Origin: DAISKN01 sp964553925
GTDB lineage: Bacteria; Acidobacteriota; Vicinamibacteria; Marinacidobacterales; SMYC01
DNA: 64,000 bases
NCBI GenBank assembly: GCA_964553925.1
Contig: CAZKNR010000413.1
Span: forward strand, 9,237-73,236
Reading direction: 5' to 3'
The position numbers and the translations under genes are program-made. Position 1 is the stretch's first letter, and every line of letters starts with the position of its first letter. The notes under the pieces are model-generated. The model searched no databases. It saw only the letters and a list, made by a program, of their open reading frames with translations, and was not told where the DNA came from. Of the stretch, positions 32,973 through 41,529 are shown one piece after another.

Positions 32973-34622
32973 ATGGCCGCTTCGAAAATCCTCTGCGTCT
33001 ACGCGCTCTCCTGGCTCCAGCCGGAGCCGCCCGGAGAGGCTGACCTCGTCCTCCGCGGCGGAAAGATCATCACGGTGGATGCGAGGGACACGATCGCCTC
33101 GGCGGTCGCGGTGAGAGGAAACCGAATCGCCGCGGTCGGAACCGACGAGGAGATCTTGCGGTGGATCGGGCCCAGGACGGAAGTGGTGGAGCTTTCCGGA
33201 CGAACACTCCTCCCGGGGTTCATCGACGCTCACACCCACGTCGACGGCACCGCGGAGAACGAGCATTTTCGAGTGCAGATTCAGGCGCCGCCTCTTTCCG
33301 GCCCGCAGGAGATCCTCCTGAAGCTCGAGGCGCGCGCGAAAGAGCTCGAGAAGGGCTCCTGGATCGTCGGGCAGGGGACCTACGCTCAGCCCATGCCCGC
33401 GCGCGCCGATCTCGATCGCGCGCTCCCCGACCATCCCGTCCTTCTGCGGTGGAGCGCGCACGATTTCCTGATCAACCGAAAGGCGGCGGAGGTCTCGGGC
33501 ATCACCCGCGACACCCCGAACCCGGAGGGCGGGACGATCGACCACGGTGCTTCTGGAGAGCCCGAGATCCTTCGGGAGACGGCGACCCGGCTCGCGAAGG
33601 TTCCCTCTCCCACCTACGCCGAGATGCGGGAAGCGATCCGGCAGTCGCTTCACGACTTGTTCCTCGCGCAGGGTGTGACGACGGTCTACGAGATGCCCCA
33701 CGCCGCCGGGCCCGTTCGAATCTACCAGGAGCTCAGGGATTCCGGGGAGCTTCCGGTGAGGCTCTCGATCAGCTACTTCCTCGGGCCGGGCTATGCCTTC
33801 GATCTCGAGGACCTTCTGAAGACCGGACTCCGAACCGGTTTCGGCGACGAATGGCTCAAGGTGGGCGCGGCGAAGATCATTCTCGACGGGGCGGGAGTCA
33901 GCGCCGCGACGTACGACCCTCACCCGGGAACGACCGAAAACCGCGGAACCCTGTCCCGCAGTCCGGAGCTCCTGGCGAAGCAGGTTCTCGCGGCGCACGA
34001 GGCGGGCTGGCAGATCTGGATCCACGCCATCGGCGATCGCGCGCAGGACATCGCTCTCGATGCCTTTGAAGCCGCGCAGGAAAAGCTCCCGCGCGCCGAC
34101 GCGCGCCACCGCATCGAACATTTCGGAAATGCCGTGGTGCTGAATCGGGCGGAGGAGAGATACGACCGCATGACCCGCGGCAAGATCATTGCTGTCCCCG
34201 AAGCGTCGTTCCTGTGGGCGTCGACGGGGGCAAGGCGTCCGCGGCCTGGAATCACCTCCTACGCCATCAAGACCCTCATCGAGAAAGGATTCCATCCGCC
34301 CGGCAACTCCGACACCCTGGGCACCATGACCCGGGCCATCAACCCGTGGTTTCCGATCAGCCGAGCCGTGCTCCGCACCGCGCGCGATGGAACCGAGGTC
34401 GATCCGCAGGAGGCCATCACCGTCATGGACGGAATCCGGATGCACACCCTCTGGGCGGCCGAGTCGGGCTTCGAAGAGACGATGAAGGGAAGCATCGAAG
34501 TAGGGAAGCTTGCCGACATCGTGGTCGTTTCTGAGGACCCCTTGAGCGTACCCCCCGATCGCCTGTTGGATCTCCGCTGCGAGATGACGGTGGTCGATGG
34601 GAAGATCGCCTTCCGCCGCTGA
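32973..34622 (+). CDS. Exported amidohydrolase (YtcJ-like), paralogue of the 19102 gene
   Basis: The 549-residue product has a short hydrophobic leader (AASKILCVYALSWLQ), then ADLVLRGGKIITVDARD, the metal motif LPGFIDAHTHVDG, WIVGQGTYAQPMPARADLD, VLLRWSAHDFLINRKAAEVS, IWIHAIGDRAQD, ARHRIEHFGNA and the late NSDTLGTM. Most of these blocks differ from the 19102-20736 enzyme by only a few residues, so the two are recent paralogues. The enzyme presumably hydrolyses an amide or ester outside the cytoplasm. The ATG at 32973 is placed directly after the TATACT element. It ends seven bases before the giant kinase fusion and may be co-transcribed with it. Confidence 0.85.
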   Translation: MAASKILCVYALSWLQPEPPGEADLVLRGGKIITVDARDTIASAVAVRGNRIAAVGTDEEILRWIGPRTEVVELSGRTLLPGFIDAHTHVDGTAENEHFRVQIQAPPLSGPQEILLKLEARAKELEKGSWIVGQGTYAQPMPARADLDRALPDHPVLLRWSAHDFLINRKAAEVSGITRDTPNPEGGTIDHGASGEPEILRETATRLAKVPSPTYAEMREAIRQSLHDLFLAQGVTTVYEMPHAAGPVRIYQELRDSGELPVRLSISYFLGPGYAFDLEDLLKTGLRTGFGDEWLKVGAAKIILDGAGVSAATYDPHPGTTENRGTLSRSPELLAKQVLAAHEAGWQIWIHAIGDRAQDIALDAFEAAQEKLPRADARHRIEHFGNAVVLNRAEERYDRMTRGKIIAVPEASFLWASTGARRPRPGITSYAIKTLIEKGFHPPGNSDTLGTMTRAINPWFPISRAVLRTARDGTEVDPQEAITVMDGIRMHTLWAAESGFEETMKGSIEVGKLADIVVVSEDPLSVPPDRLLDLRCEMTVVDGKIAFRR

Positions 34623-34629
34623 GCCGAGT

Positions 34630-37600
34630 GTGAGCTTCACCAAGGGTCGCGCCGTTTCCCACTACGAGATCCTCGAGGAGCTCGGGGCGGGCGCCATGGG
34701 TGTCGTGTACAAGGCGCGCGACACCAAGCTCGGCCGGCTGGTCGCCCTCAAGTTCCTGTCTCCGCATCTCGCCTCGAGCGAGGAAGCGAAGCGCCGGTTC
34801 CTCTCGGAGGCCCGGGCCGCTTCCGCCCTCGACCATCCCAATATCGGCGTCATCCACGGGATCGACGAGACCAGCGACGGGACCTTCATCGTCATGGCGT
34901 TCTACGAAGGCGAGACCCTGACCATGCGCCTCGCGCAGGGGCCGCTCCCTCCCGCGGAAGCGTTGAACCTCGCGCTCCAGATGGCGCGCGGTCTCGAGCG
35001 GGCTCACGCTCAGGGCATCGTGCACCGCGACGTGAAACCCTCGAACGTCGTCGTTACCTGGGAGGGTGTCGCCAAGGTCCTGGACTTCGGCCTGGCCAAG
35101 AGGACGTTCGGCGAGGATCTCCTCTCGACCGCCCCCGGCGCCGCGGTGGGAACACCGAGCTACATGGCGCCGGAGCAAGTCCTCGGCCGTCCGGTCGATG
35201 GACGGACGGACGTCTGGGCCGTCGGGACGGTCCTTTGCGAGATGCTGACGGGGAGGCTCCCGTTTCGTGGGGACAGCCACCACGCGCTCTTCAACGCCAT
35301 CGTGAGCTCCGAGCCCGTCATCCCGTCCCTGACCTCGAGCTCTCTCGAGTCGATCGTGAGAAAGGCCCTGTCGAAGAACCCAGAAGAGCGGCACGGGAGC
35401 ATGACTGAGCTCGCCTCCGACCTCGAGAGCGTGTCGCTCGAGATGACCGAGGGCTCGGTTCTGGAGACCCGGATCCGGACGATTCGCGGCCCGAGGCCGA
35501 GAAACGAAGAGCTCGAGGTGAGCTCGCCGGAGCGGCGGCACGTGACGGTCTTGTCGATCCAGCTCGCAGACTACGCGCGTCTCGCCGAGGAGCTCGATCC
35601 AGAAGATCTGGTCTCGCTGCTGTCGCGCTTCCAGGAGACCTGCCGGAAAGCGCTCGAGCGACACGGGGCGCACGTGGCGGAACAGGAGGAGGGGGTGGTG
35701 CTCGGCTACTTCGGCTACCCCCGAGCCCAGGAGGACGACTCGCGGCGATCGATCGCGGCGGCGCGATCGATCCTCGACGCGCTCCAGGCACCGGCCCGCA
35801 TCGGGATCCAGACCGGGTCGGTCGTCGTGGGCGGGAGGGAGGGCGGCCTTCCGATCGTAGGTCCGGTTCCAGGTCAGGCGAGCCGGATTCGCGACCTCGC
35901 TGCCGAAGGCGAGATCCTGGCGAGCGCCGAGACGGCGCGGCGGATCCGCGGGTGGTATGGGACGGAGTCCCTGGGACCTCGCGCGCTCAGCGGAGCTTCG
36001 AGCGCCGTCGAAATTTTTCGCGTCGACTCGCGGGCGTACGACGAGACCGGCCCGCGGCCCGAGGACCGGGCGCCGCTCGTGGGCCGGACGCGGGAGCTCG
36101 AGCTCCTCCTCGATCGATGGGCGAAGGTGAAGGAGGGCTTTGGCGCCGCCGTTCTTTTGAGCGGCGAAGCGGGGATCGGCAAATCGCGTCTGCTCGAAGC
36201 GCTGGCGGAAAAACTGCGGAGCGAGGAGCACTCCCGCTTCGAAGCGCGGTGTTCTCCGTACTTCAGCAACACGCCCTTGTACCCGATGGCGGGGCTCGTT
36301 CGTCAGGGCCTCGCTTTCGGGAGCGAGAGCTCCGGCGAGGCGCCGTTCGAAAGCCTTCGATCGCGACTCGCCGATCTCGATCTGACGTCGGCGGAGGAAG
36401 TCGCTTCGATGGCGAGCCTCCTCGCCGTCCCTCTTCCCGAGAGCTTTTCCCTTCCTGCGACCAGCCCCGAGCGGCAAAAGCGCGCGACGTTCGAAGCCCT
36501 GGTGCAGATCGTCACCGGCGCCTCCGGAGAGAGGCCGGCGCTGCTTTTGATCGAGGATCTGCACTGGGCCGACCCGACGACCCTGGAGCTACTGGGGCTT
36601 CTCATCGAACAGAGCGCTTCGGCGCCGCTGCTCCTGGTCGCGACGGCGCGAAGCGACTTCTCGCCCCCCTGGCCGGCTCGATTGCCGCTGACCCAGCTCA
36701 GCCTCGGACGCCTGTCCCCGATCGAGATCCAGGATCTGGTCGAAGACCTCCTCGAGGGAAAGTCGATGGCGAAGGAGCTGGTCGACCAGGTGATCGAGCG
36801 GACTGACGGCGTCCCGCTCTTCGTGGAAGAGCTGACCCGATCGATTCTCGAGGCCGGCGGAGGGTCGGGAATGGATGCGGCGTCCATCCCCGCGACCCTC
36901 CAGGAGTCGCTCGCGGCCAGGCTCGATCGGCTGGGAGGGGCGAAGACCGTGGCGCAGCTCGGTTCGGTCCTGGGGCGTGAGTTCTCCTTTGGGCTCATCG
37001 AGGCGCTTTCGGAGATGGAAGAATCGGCGCTCGAGGAAAAACTCGACCGCCTGGTGAAATCCGAGCTTCTGCGCTCGCGGGGAGTCGCGAAGCGCGCTAC
37101 GTTCGTCTTCAAGCACGCGCTCATCCAGCAGGCGGCGTACGAGTCGCTGCTGAAAAGCTCGAGGCAGAAGCATCACCGCCGCGTGGCCGAGGTTCTTCAA
37201 TCGACGTTCCGCGATCTCGGCGACGCGCACCCGGAGCTTCTGGCCCACCACCTGACGGAAGGGGATCAGCCGGCGGAAGCCGTCGACCGCTGGCTCCAGG
37301 CGGCGCATCGATCCCTGCGGCGGTCGGCGTTCGCCGAGGCCCGGGCTCAGCTTCAGAAGGGCTTGAGCCTCGCGCGCGACCTTCCGGAAGGAGAGGGGCG
37401 CGACCGTCGCGAGCTCGCCCTCCAGATGACGCTCGGCCCCGTCCTCACCGCGTTCGGCGGGTACGGCGCTCCCGAGGTGGAGGCGGCCCACATGCGGGCC
37501 GTCGACCTCGCGCGCAAGGTGGGCGACGACGTGCAGCGGTTCTGGGTCCCTCACGGAATCTGGAGCGTGTACTTCGTTCGCGGGGAGCTCGCGAGGGCGA

Positions 37601-38463
37601 GCTCGTTCGCGGAGGAGACTCTGACCCATGCGCTTGCCGTCGGTCATCCGGCGCTGGTCTACGAGAGCCGCTATGCCGTCGGAGGGACGAGCTTCTACCG
37701 CGGGAACATCGAGCTCGCGCGCGAGCACTTTCGGGAGGGGCTCGCGCTCGACACTCCCGATCTCGACCGCAGCATCGTGCTCTTCGCCCATGGGCTCGAT
37801 ACCGGGGTGAAGACGCTTGGCCTCGACGGTCAAGCCGCCTGGCAGCTCGGTCAGCCCGAAGAGGCGATGTCTCGGACGAAGGCGGCTCTCGAGCTCGCCG
37901 AAAGACTCGGCCACCCCTTCAGCCGTGCGCTGGCGCTCCTCTGGACGACCTGGATGCACATGCTCCGCGGCGAAGTCGACTCGGCGCGCGAATGGTGCGA
38001 GCGCCTGCGGGAGCTCTCCGCCCGCGAAGTCTCGTTCTTCCTCACCCTCGCGAACTTCTTCGAAGGGTGGTGCCGGGCGAAAGCGCCCTCTGTCGATGAC
38101 GAGGGCAAACGCGGCCTTGAGATGATGGAGGAGAGCCTTCGCCTGAGGGCGCTCGGCGGAGACCGGCTCGGGCGGACTCAGTTCCTCGCCCTTCTCGCCG
38201 AGGTCCAGATGGAGCACGGCGCCCGCGATTCCGCGCGCGCCAGCCTCGCTTCAGCCTTCGCGGCGATGCGGCGCGGGGGGGAACGATTGTGGGAGCCCGA
38301 GCTCTACCGGCTTCGGGGTGAGCTGCTGCGGGCGGAGGGCGCTCCCGCTCGCGCCCTTCGAGCGTTTCAGAAAGCGCTCGAGGCGGCTCGCCGGCAAAAC
38401 GCTCGGTCTCTCGAGCTTCGGGCAAAAGCCGCGCTGGAGTTAGGAGGTAAAGGTCGTGGCTGA
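34630..38463 (+). CDS. Ser/Thr kinase - degenerate adenylate cyclase - AAA ATPase - TPR fusion regulator
   Basis: This 1277-residue soluble protein has four parts. Kinase (10-270): LGAGAMGVVYKA, Lys41, HRDVKPSN (132-139), LDFGLAK, MAPEQ, all intact. Class III cyclase homology (303-466): RRHVTVLS, then FGYPRAQEDDS and IGIQTGSVVVGG, but the metal-binding aspartates usual in FCDLVGST and GDG are absent (SIQLADYA; QEEGVV). AAA/STAND ATPase: Walker A GEAGIGKS (512-519), Walker B ALLLIEDLHWAD, and VPLFVEELTRS. The C-terminal 400 residues form TPR-like helices. This is the kinase-linked form of the cyclase/AAA/TPR family. GTG 34630 is chosen because the kinase fold begins there, seven bases after the amidohydrolase stop. 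The cyclase part is probably non-catalytic. The 3' end overlaps the membrane-protein gene by eight bases. Confidence 0.85.
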   Translation: MSFTKGRAVSHYEILEELGAGAMGVVYKARDTKLGRLVALKFLSPHLASSEEAKRRFLSEARAASALDHPNIGVIHGIDETSDGTFIVMAFYEGETLTMRLAQGPLPPAEALNLALQMARGLERAHAQGIVHRDVKPSNVVVTWEGVAKVLDFGLAKRTFGEDLLSTAPGAAVGTPSYMAPEQVLGRPVDGRTDVWAVGTVLCEMLTGRLPFRGDSHHALFNAIVSSEPVIPSLTSSSLESIVRKALSKNPEERHGSMTELASDLESVSLEMTEGSVLETRIRTIRGPRPRNEELEVSSPERRHVTVLSIQLADYARLAEELDPEDLVSLLSRFQETCRKALERHGAHVAEQEEGVVLGYFGYPRAQEDDSRRSIAAARSILDALQAPARIGIQTGSVVVGGREGGLPIVGPVPGQASRIRDLAAEGEILASAETARRIRGWYGTESLGPRALSGASSAVEIFRVDSRAYDETGPRPEDRAPLVGRTRELELLLDRWAKVKEGFGAAVLLSGEAGIGKSRLLEALAEKLRSEEHSRFEARCSPYFSNTPLYPMAGLVRQGLAFGSESSGEAPFESLRSRLADLDLTSAEEVASMASLLAVPLPESFSLPATSPERQKRATFEALVQIVTGASGERPALLLIEDLHWADPTTLELLGLLIEQSASAPLLLVATARSDFSPPWPARLPLTQLSLGRLSPIEIQDLVEDLLEGKSMAKELVDQVIERTDGVPLFVEELTRSILEAGGGSGMDAASIPATLQESLAARLDRLGGAKTVAQLGSVLGREFSFGLIEALSEMEESALEEKLDRLVKSELLRSRGVAKRATFVFKHALIQQAAYESLLKSSRQKHHRRVAEVLQSTFRDLGDAHPELLAHHLTEGDQPAEAVDRWLQAAHRSLRRSAFAEARAQLQKGLSLARDLPEGEGRDRRELALQMTLGPVLTAFGGYGAPEVEAAHMRAVDLARKVGDDVQRFWVPHGIWSVYFVRGELARASSFAEETLTHALAVGHPALVYESRYAVGGTSFYRGNIELAREHFREGLALDTPDLDRSIVLFAHGLDTGVKTLGLDGQAAWQLGQPEEAMSRTKAALELAERLGHPFSRALALLWTTWMHMLRGEVDSAREWCERLRELSAREVSFFLTLANFFEGWCRAKAPSVDDEGKRGLEMMEESLRLRALGGDRLGRTQFLALLAEVQMEHGARDSARASLASAFAAMRRGGERLWEPELYRLRGELLRAEGAPARALRAFQKALEAARRQNARSLELRAKAALELGGKGRG

Positions 38464-39121
38464 GGGTACGGTCTGGATCAACACCACCGACTACACGCCG
38501 CTCGAGCTCGTGCTCTTCGCCGTCGGGAGTTTCGGCTGGGTCATCGTCTACGCCATCGTGGTGCGCGACATCCTGCGCTACAAGTTCATCGAGATCCCGT
38601 GGGTGGCCGTGGCCGGCAACGTCGCCTGGGAGTTTCTCTGGAGCTTCGTCCTTGACACCGACATGGGGCGCCTGTTCTCGCTCGGCTATCAGGCGTGGTT
38701 CTTCCTCGACGTCTTCATCGTGATCGGGCTCTACCGCTACGGGCAGAACCAGTTGAGTAATCCCAAGGCAATCCCGCTCTTCCGCTCCTCGGTCACGTTC
38801 GCGATCCTGGCGTGGACCGTCGTTCTCTACTACTTCGCCGAGAACGGCTACGACACCGTGACCGGCGCCACCTCGGGCTTTCTCCTGAACGTCATGATGT
38901 CCGCGCTCTACATCATGTACTTCCTGGCGCGGGGCGACGTGGAGCCGTTCTCGGTCCTCGCCGCCTGGAGCAAGTTCATAGGCTCGGGCCTGATCAGCGT
39001 CTTTTGCTTCCTCAACGCACCCGAGAATACGTTTCTCCTGAGCCTCTGCGTGATGACGGCGATCCTCGACGTCGCCTACATCGTACTCATGAACCGCGCA
39101 CCCAAACGCTGCGCCCCTTGA
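38456..39121 (+). CDS. Seven-helix membrane protein resembling transmembrane-type (PaxB-like) terpene cyclases
   Basis: This 221-residue protein has seven hydrophobic helices and almost no loops. Segments ELVLFAVGSFGWVIVYAIVV, VAVAGNVAWEFLWSFVL, AWFFLDVFIVIGLYRYG, GFLLNVMMSALYIMYFLARG and VMTAILDVAYIVLMNRA follow the spacing of PaxB-type cyclases, including the intramembrane N-x-x-W-E-F motif whose Glu is a proposed proton donor. Bacterial relatives are mostly uncharacterised. The GTG start (GGAGG eight to twelve bases upstream) overlaps the kinase-fusion stop, so translation is coupled. No prenyl diphosphate synthase is nearby. It could instead be a membrane sensor or anchor for the kinase. 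The family match is from memory. Confidence 0.55.
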   Translation: MAEGTVWINTTDYTPLELVLFAVGSFGWVIVYAIVVRDILRYKFIEIPWVAVAGNVAWEFLWSFVLDTDMGRLFSLGYQAWFFLDVFIVIGLYRYGQNQLSNPKAIPLFRSSVTFAILAWTVVLYYFAENGYDTVTGATSGFLLNVMMSALYIMYFLARGDVEPFSVLAAWSKFIGSGLISVFCFLNAPENTFLLSLCVMTAILDVAYIVLMNRAPKRCAP

Positions 39122-39148
39122 TATTGATAAGAATGGGAACGAACGCAA

Positions 39149-39205
39149 CGCAAGGGCGCAAAGAAGAAACCCAATACAAGGGGGATACGGGGATTAGGAG
39201 GAGAT
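39149..39205. repeat. 57-base dispersed repeat, copy A
   Basis: The segment opens CGCAAGGGCGCAAAGAAGAA, continues CAATACAAGGGGGATACGGG and closes AGGAGGAGAT. Copy B at 41461-41517 differs at about six positions including two single-base gaps. Both copies lie between the 3' ends of converging genes and in the same orientation. No strong hairpin is seen, so the function is unknown. Confidence 0.85.
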
Positions 39206-39209
39206 TAAT

Positions 39210-40385
39210 TCAAGCGAGCTTCCTCACGTCCGCGAGGGTGTCGGGGAAGAGGAACGTCACTTGCCCCCCCCAGCTCCGGTGAATCATCTCGCGGAAGAGG
39301 AGACGGCTGAATGCCTCGGAGATATGCCCGGGAACAGCCCGGGCGGCGTCGTGGGAGAGGTGAAGGCCGAAGGCGAGGAGCTTCTTCAGGAGCCATCGGC
39401 CGCGGACGACGGGAATGCCGACGCGGGCGCAGCCCTCGGCGCCGATGAGCTCGTAGCTGAATAGAGCGGGAAGGGAGCCGAGGCCGAAAAGTCTCAGGTA
39501 GCGAGGAATCAGGTTTTCGAGCATCTTCAAATTGTCCTGCGCCAGGCGGACGCCTTCGGGATTCTCCCGGGCTTCCACGTAATTCGACCGCGAATACGTC
39601 TGATAGAACTCGCGCGCCTCTTCGAGCCCGGCCGGGACGTACTCGAAGCTTCCGGGCGCATCCCGCGGGTAGAGGCCCATCAGGTGGGCGTATACCTTCC
39701 AGAGGTAGTAGTAGTCCTCGCCTTCCTCCGGGGACATTCCCACGCCGAGAGTCTTCAATCCGTCGACCACCAGGTAGGAGAAGCCCATTAGGGTCGCGAG
39801 CATGTCGAGCTTGCTGATAGGGCGGCCCCACTTCGCCTCGAAGTGCGGAAGATAGCGCGGCACGATGTGGACCCGGATGGCGGCGTGCATCAATCGGAGC
39901 TTCTGCGCGGTGACGATGGCGCTCCCCCCCGGCGCGAACCCGTGGCTGCTGCAAACGTTCACGACCATCTGGAGAACGCCCAGGAGCCGCCGGTAAGGAT
40001 GGCGCTCCAAGTCGGCGGAGAGATGGAGGATCTTCCCGAACGTGGGCGCGGAGTAACCTTCGGGAACAGCTTTCGTGAGGAGAACCAGCGAGGAGCTGAA
40101 GGCGTGTTTCATGAAGATCCCCTCTGCTCTCGCGATCCGCGCGGCGTCGACTCCGGGAGGAAGCGCCCCGGTCTCGGAGAAGAACCGACGTACCGGCGGA
40201 GGCGCGTCGTCGGGAAGAGGCTCTCCGTTCGCGTTCATGGTGCGGAAGAGGTAGCTCACGCGTTTCGCCACCTCGGCGTCGTCAACGCCGGTGAAGAGCT
40301 CGCGCACGGTCTCGTCGGCGCGCTCGTCGCTCTCTCGTCGCAAGGTTTCGTGAAACGCGGGGTCGGACCATCGGGTCTGCGCCAT
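39210..40385 (-). CDS. MpaB-family (DUF2236) oxygenase-like protein
   Basis: This 391-residue, mostly helical protein has DUF2236 features: FFSETGALPPGVDAARI, GIFMKHAFSSSLVLLTKAVP, the Lys/His-rich helix QKLRLMHAAIRVHIVPRYLP (candidate haem-ligand region by analogy with latex-clearing protein), and the late GCARVGIPVVRGRWLLKKLL. DUF2236 includes latex-clearing protein, a b-type-cytochrome dioxygenase cleaving polyisoprene, and fungal MpaB, which cleaves a farnesyl chain. Many bacterial members are untested. AAGGAG before the ATG at 40385 supports the start. Its 3' end faces the terpene-cyclase-like gene across a dispersed repeat. Confidence 0.75.
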   Translation of the reverse strand: MAQTRWSDPAFHETLRRESDERADETVRELFTGVDDAEVAKRVSYLFRTMNANGEPLPDDAPPPVRRFFSETGALPPGVDAARIARAEGIFMKHAFSSSLVLLTKAVPEGYSAPTFGKILHLSADLERHPYRRLLGVLQMVVNVCSSHGFAPGGSAIVTAQKLRLMHAAIRVHIVPRYLPHFEAKWGRPISKLDMLATLMGFSYLVVDGLKTLGVGMSPEEGEDYYYLWKVYAHLMGLYPRDAPGSFEYVPAGLEEAREFYQTYSRSNYVEARENPEGVRLAQDNLKMLENLIPRYLRLFGLGSLPALFSYELIGAEGCARVGIPVVRGRWLLKKLLAFGLHLSHDAARAVPGHISEAFSRLLFREMIHRSWGGQVTFLFPDTLADVRKLA

Positions 40386-40434
40386 TTCGTGGGGCTCCTT
40401 GGCTCGGCGGCCCGAGAGTGTAACTCAGCGGGTA

Positions 40435-40440
40435 TATAAT
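40435..40440 (+). promoter_or_regulatory. -10 element TATAAT before the second ACMSD-like gene
   Basis: TATATAAT at 40433-40440 lies 29 bases before the ATG at 40470. The region also holds the divergent promoter of the MpaB-family gene. No good -35 hexamer is seen. Confidence 0.5.
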
Positions 40441-40469
40441 CGCGCGGCGTAAGCAGAGAAGCGCTCTCG

Positions 40470-41459
40470 ATGAGAAGCCCCGCCATCGACGTCCATACCC
40501 ACATGCTCCATCGGGAGTGGCTGGACCTTTTGAAGCGAAATGGCGGACCCCGCTACAGCGTGGCTCCCGTAGGCGCGCTTCAGGACGTCATCCACATGGA
40601 CGGAGCGCCCTTCATGACGCCGCTTCCTGAGATGTTCGACTACGACCTCCGCATTCGGAACATGGACCGCGTGGGGGTGGACGTGGCCGTGGTCTCGCTC
40701 ACCTGCCCCAACGTCTACTGGGGTGATGCGGCCACGAGCCTCGAGGCCGCCCGGATCCTGAACGACGACATGGCGTCGGCCCAGAGGACCTACCCCGATC
40801 GAATCCGCTGGTTCGCGTCGCTTCCCTGGCAGCATCCTTCCCCCGCTCTCGAGGAGCTCGCGCGCGCCCAAAGGGAGGGCGCGGTCGGCGTGATGGTGCT
40901 CGCGAACGTCGACGGAAAATCGCTGACCGATCCGGCGTTCTCCGCGATCTGGAAGGCGATCGATGAGGCGGCCCTTCCGGTGCTGGTGCATCCGACGGCG
41001 CCGCCGGGAGTCCGCGACATGGACATGTCGAAGCACAACCTCGTGCCTCCCGTGGGGTTCATTTTCGACACCACGCTCGCCCTCGCCCGGATGTTCTACG
41101 ACGGGTTTCTCGATCGCTATCCGAATCTGAAGCTCATCGCCGCGCACGGCGGGGGAGCGCTTCCGTACCTCGTCGGGCGTCTCGACATCTGCCACGAGAA
41201 GATTCCGACCTGCAGGTCCCGAACCGACGCAGCCCCGGGCGAGTACATGCGGCGGATCTATGTGGACTCGGTCGTCTTCCGGCAGGAAGCGCTCGAGCTC
41301 GCCGTCGCCGTCTGCGGCCCCGAGAACGTGCTTTACGGCTCCGACTATCCTCACAACATCGGAGACATGGCGGGCTGTCTCTCCCGGGTCGACGCCCTCG
41401 CGAGCGGCGTCCGAGATCGGGTTCGGGGAGAGAACGCGCGGCGGATCTTCGGGGTCTAG
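40470..41459 (+). CDS. Cytosolic ACMSD-like amidohydrolase_2
   Basis: This 329-residue barrel enzyme has no leader. The metal motif is AIDVHTHMLH, followed by VDVAVVSLTCPNVYWG, LPVLVHPTAPPG, the helix DTTLALARMFYDGFLDRYPN, LKLIAAHGGGALPYLVGRLD and LYGSDYPHNIG (catalytic Asp). It is related to the 22074 protein (the same HGGGxLPxxxGRxD block) but diverged and not exported. Likely reactions are non-oxidative decarboxylation of a 2-hydroxy or amino aromatic acid, or lactone hydrolysis. It is divergent from the MpaB-family gene. The second copy of the 57-base repeat begins right after its stop. Confidence 0.85.
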   Translation: MRSPAIDVHTHMLHREWLDLLKRNGGPRYSVAPVGALQDVIHMDGAPFMTPLPEMFDYDLRIRNMDRVGVDVAVVSLTCPNVYWGDAATSLEAARILNDDMASAQRTYPDRIRWFASLPWQHPSPALEELARAQREGAVGVMVLANVDGKSLTDPAFSAIWKAIDEAALPVLVHPTAPPGVRDMDMSKHNLVPPVGFIFDTTLALARMFYDGFLDRYPNLKLIAAHGGGALPYLVGRLDICHEKIPTCRSRTDAAPGEYMRRIYVDSVVFRQEALELAVAVCGPENVLYGSDYPHNIGDMAGCLSRVDALASGVRDRVRGENARRIFGV

Positions 41460-41460
41460 A

Positions 41461-41517
41461 CGTAAGGACGCAAAGAAGAAAAACCAATACAAGGGGGATA
41501 AGGGGATAGGAGGAGAT
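41461..41517. repeat. 57-base dispersed repeat, copy B
   Basis: This copy opens CGTAAGGACGCAAAGAAGAA, continues CAATACAAGGGGGATAAGGG and closes AGGAGGAGAT. It starts two bases after the ACMSD-like gene stop and ends 13 bases before the end of the convergent gene. Together with copy A it brackets the MpaB/ACMSD pair as a direct repeat 2.3 kb apart. Confidence 0.85.
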
Positions 41518-41529
41518 AGAGAGATAACA

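Noticed and set aside
31680..34643. A 987-codon minus-strand frame extending the MFS gene upstream through 34643
   Set aside because: The extra 570 codons lie antisense to the amidohydrolase and have its shadow composition; MFS homology begins at 32936.
34423..36564. A 713-codon minus-strand frame opposite the kinase fusion
   Set aside because: No recognisable motif, Arg-rich, and fully opposite an intact multidomain gene.
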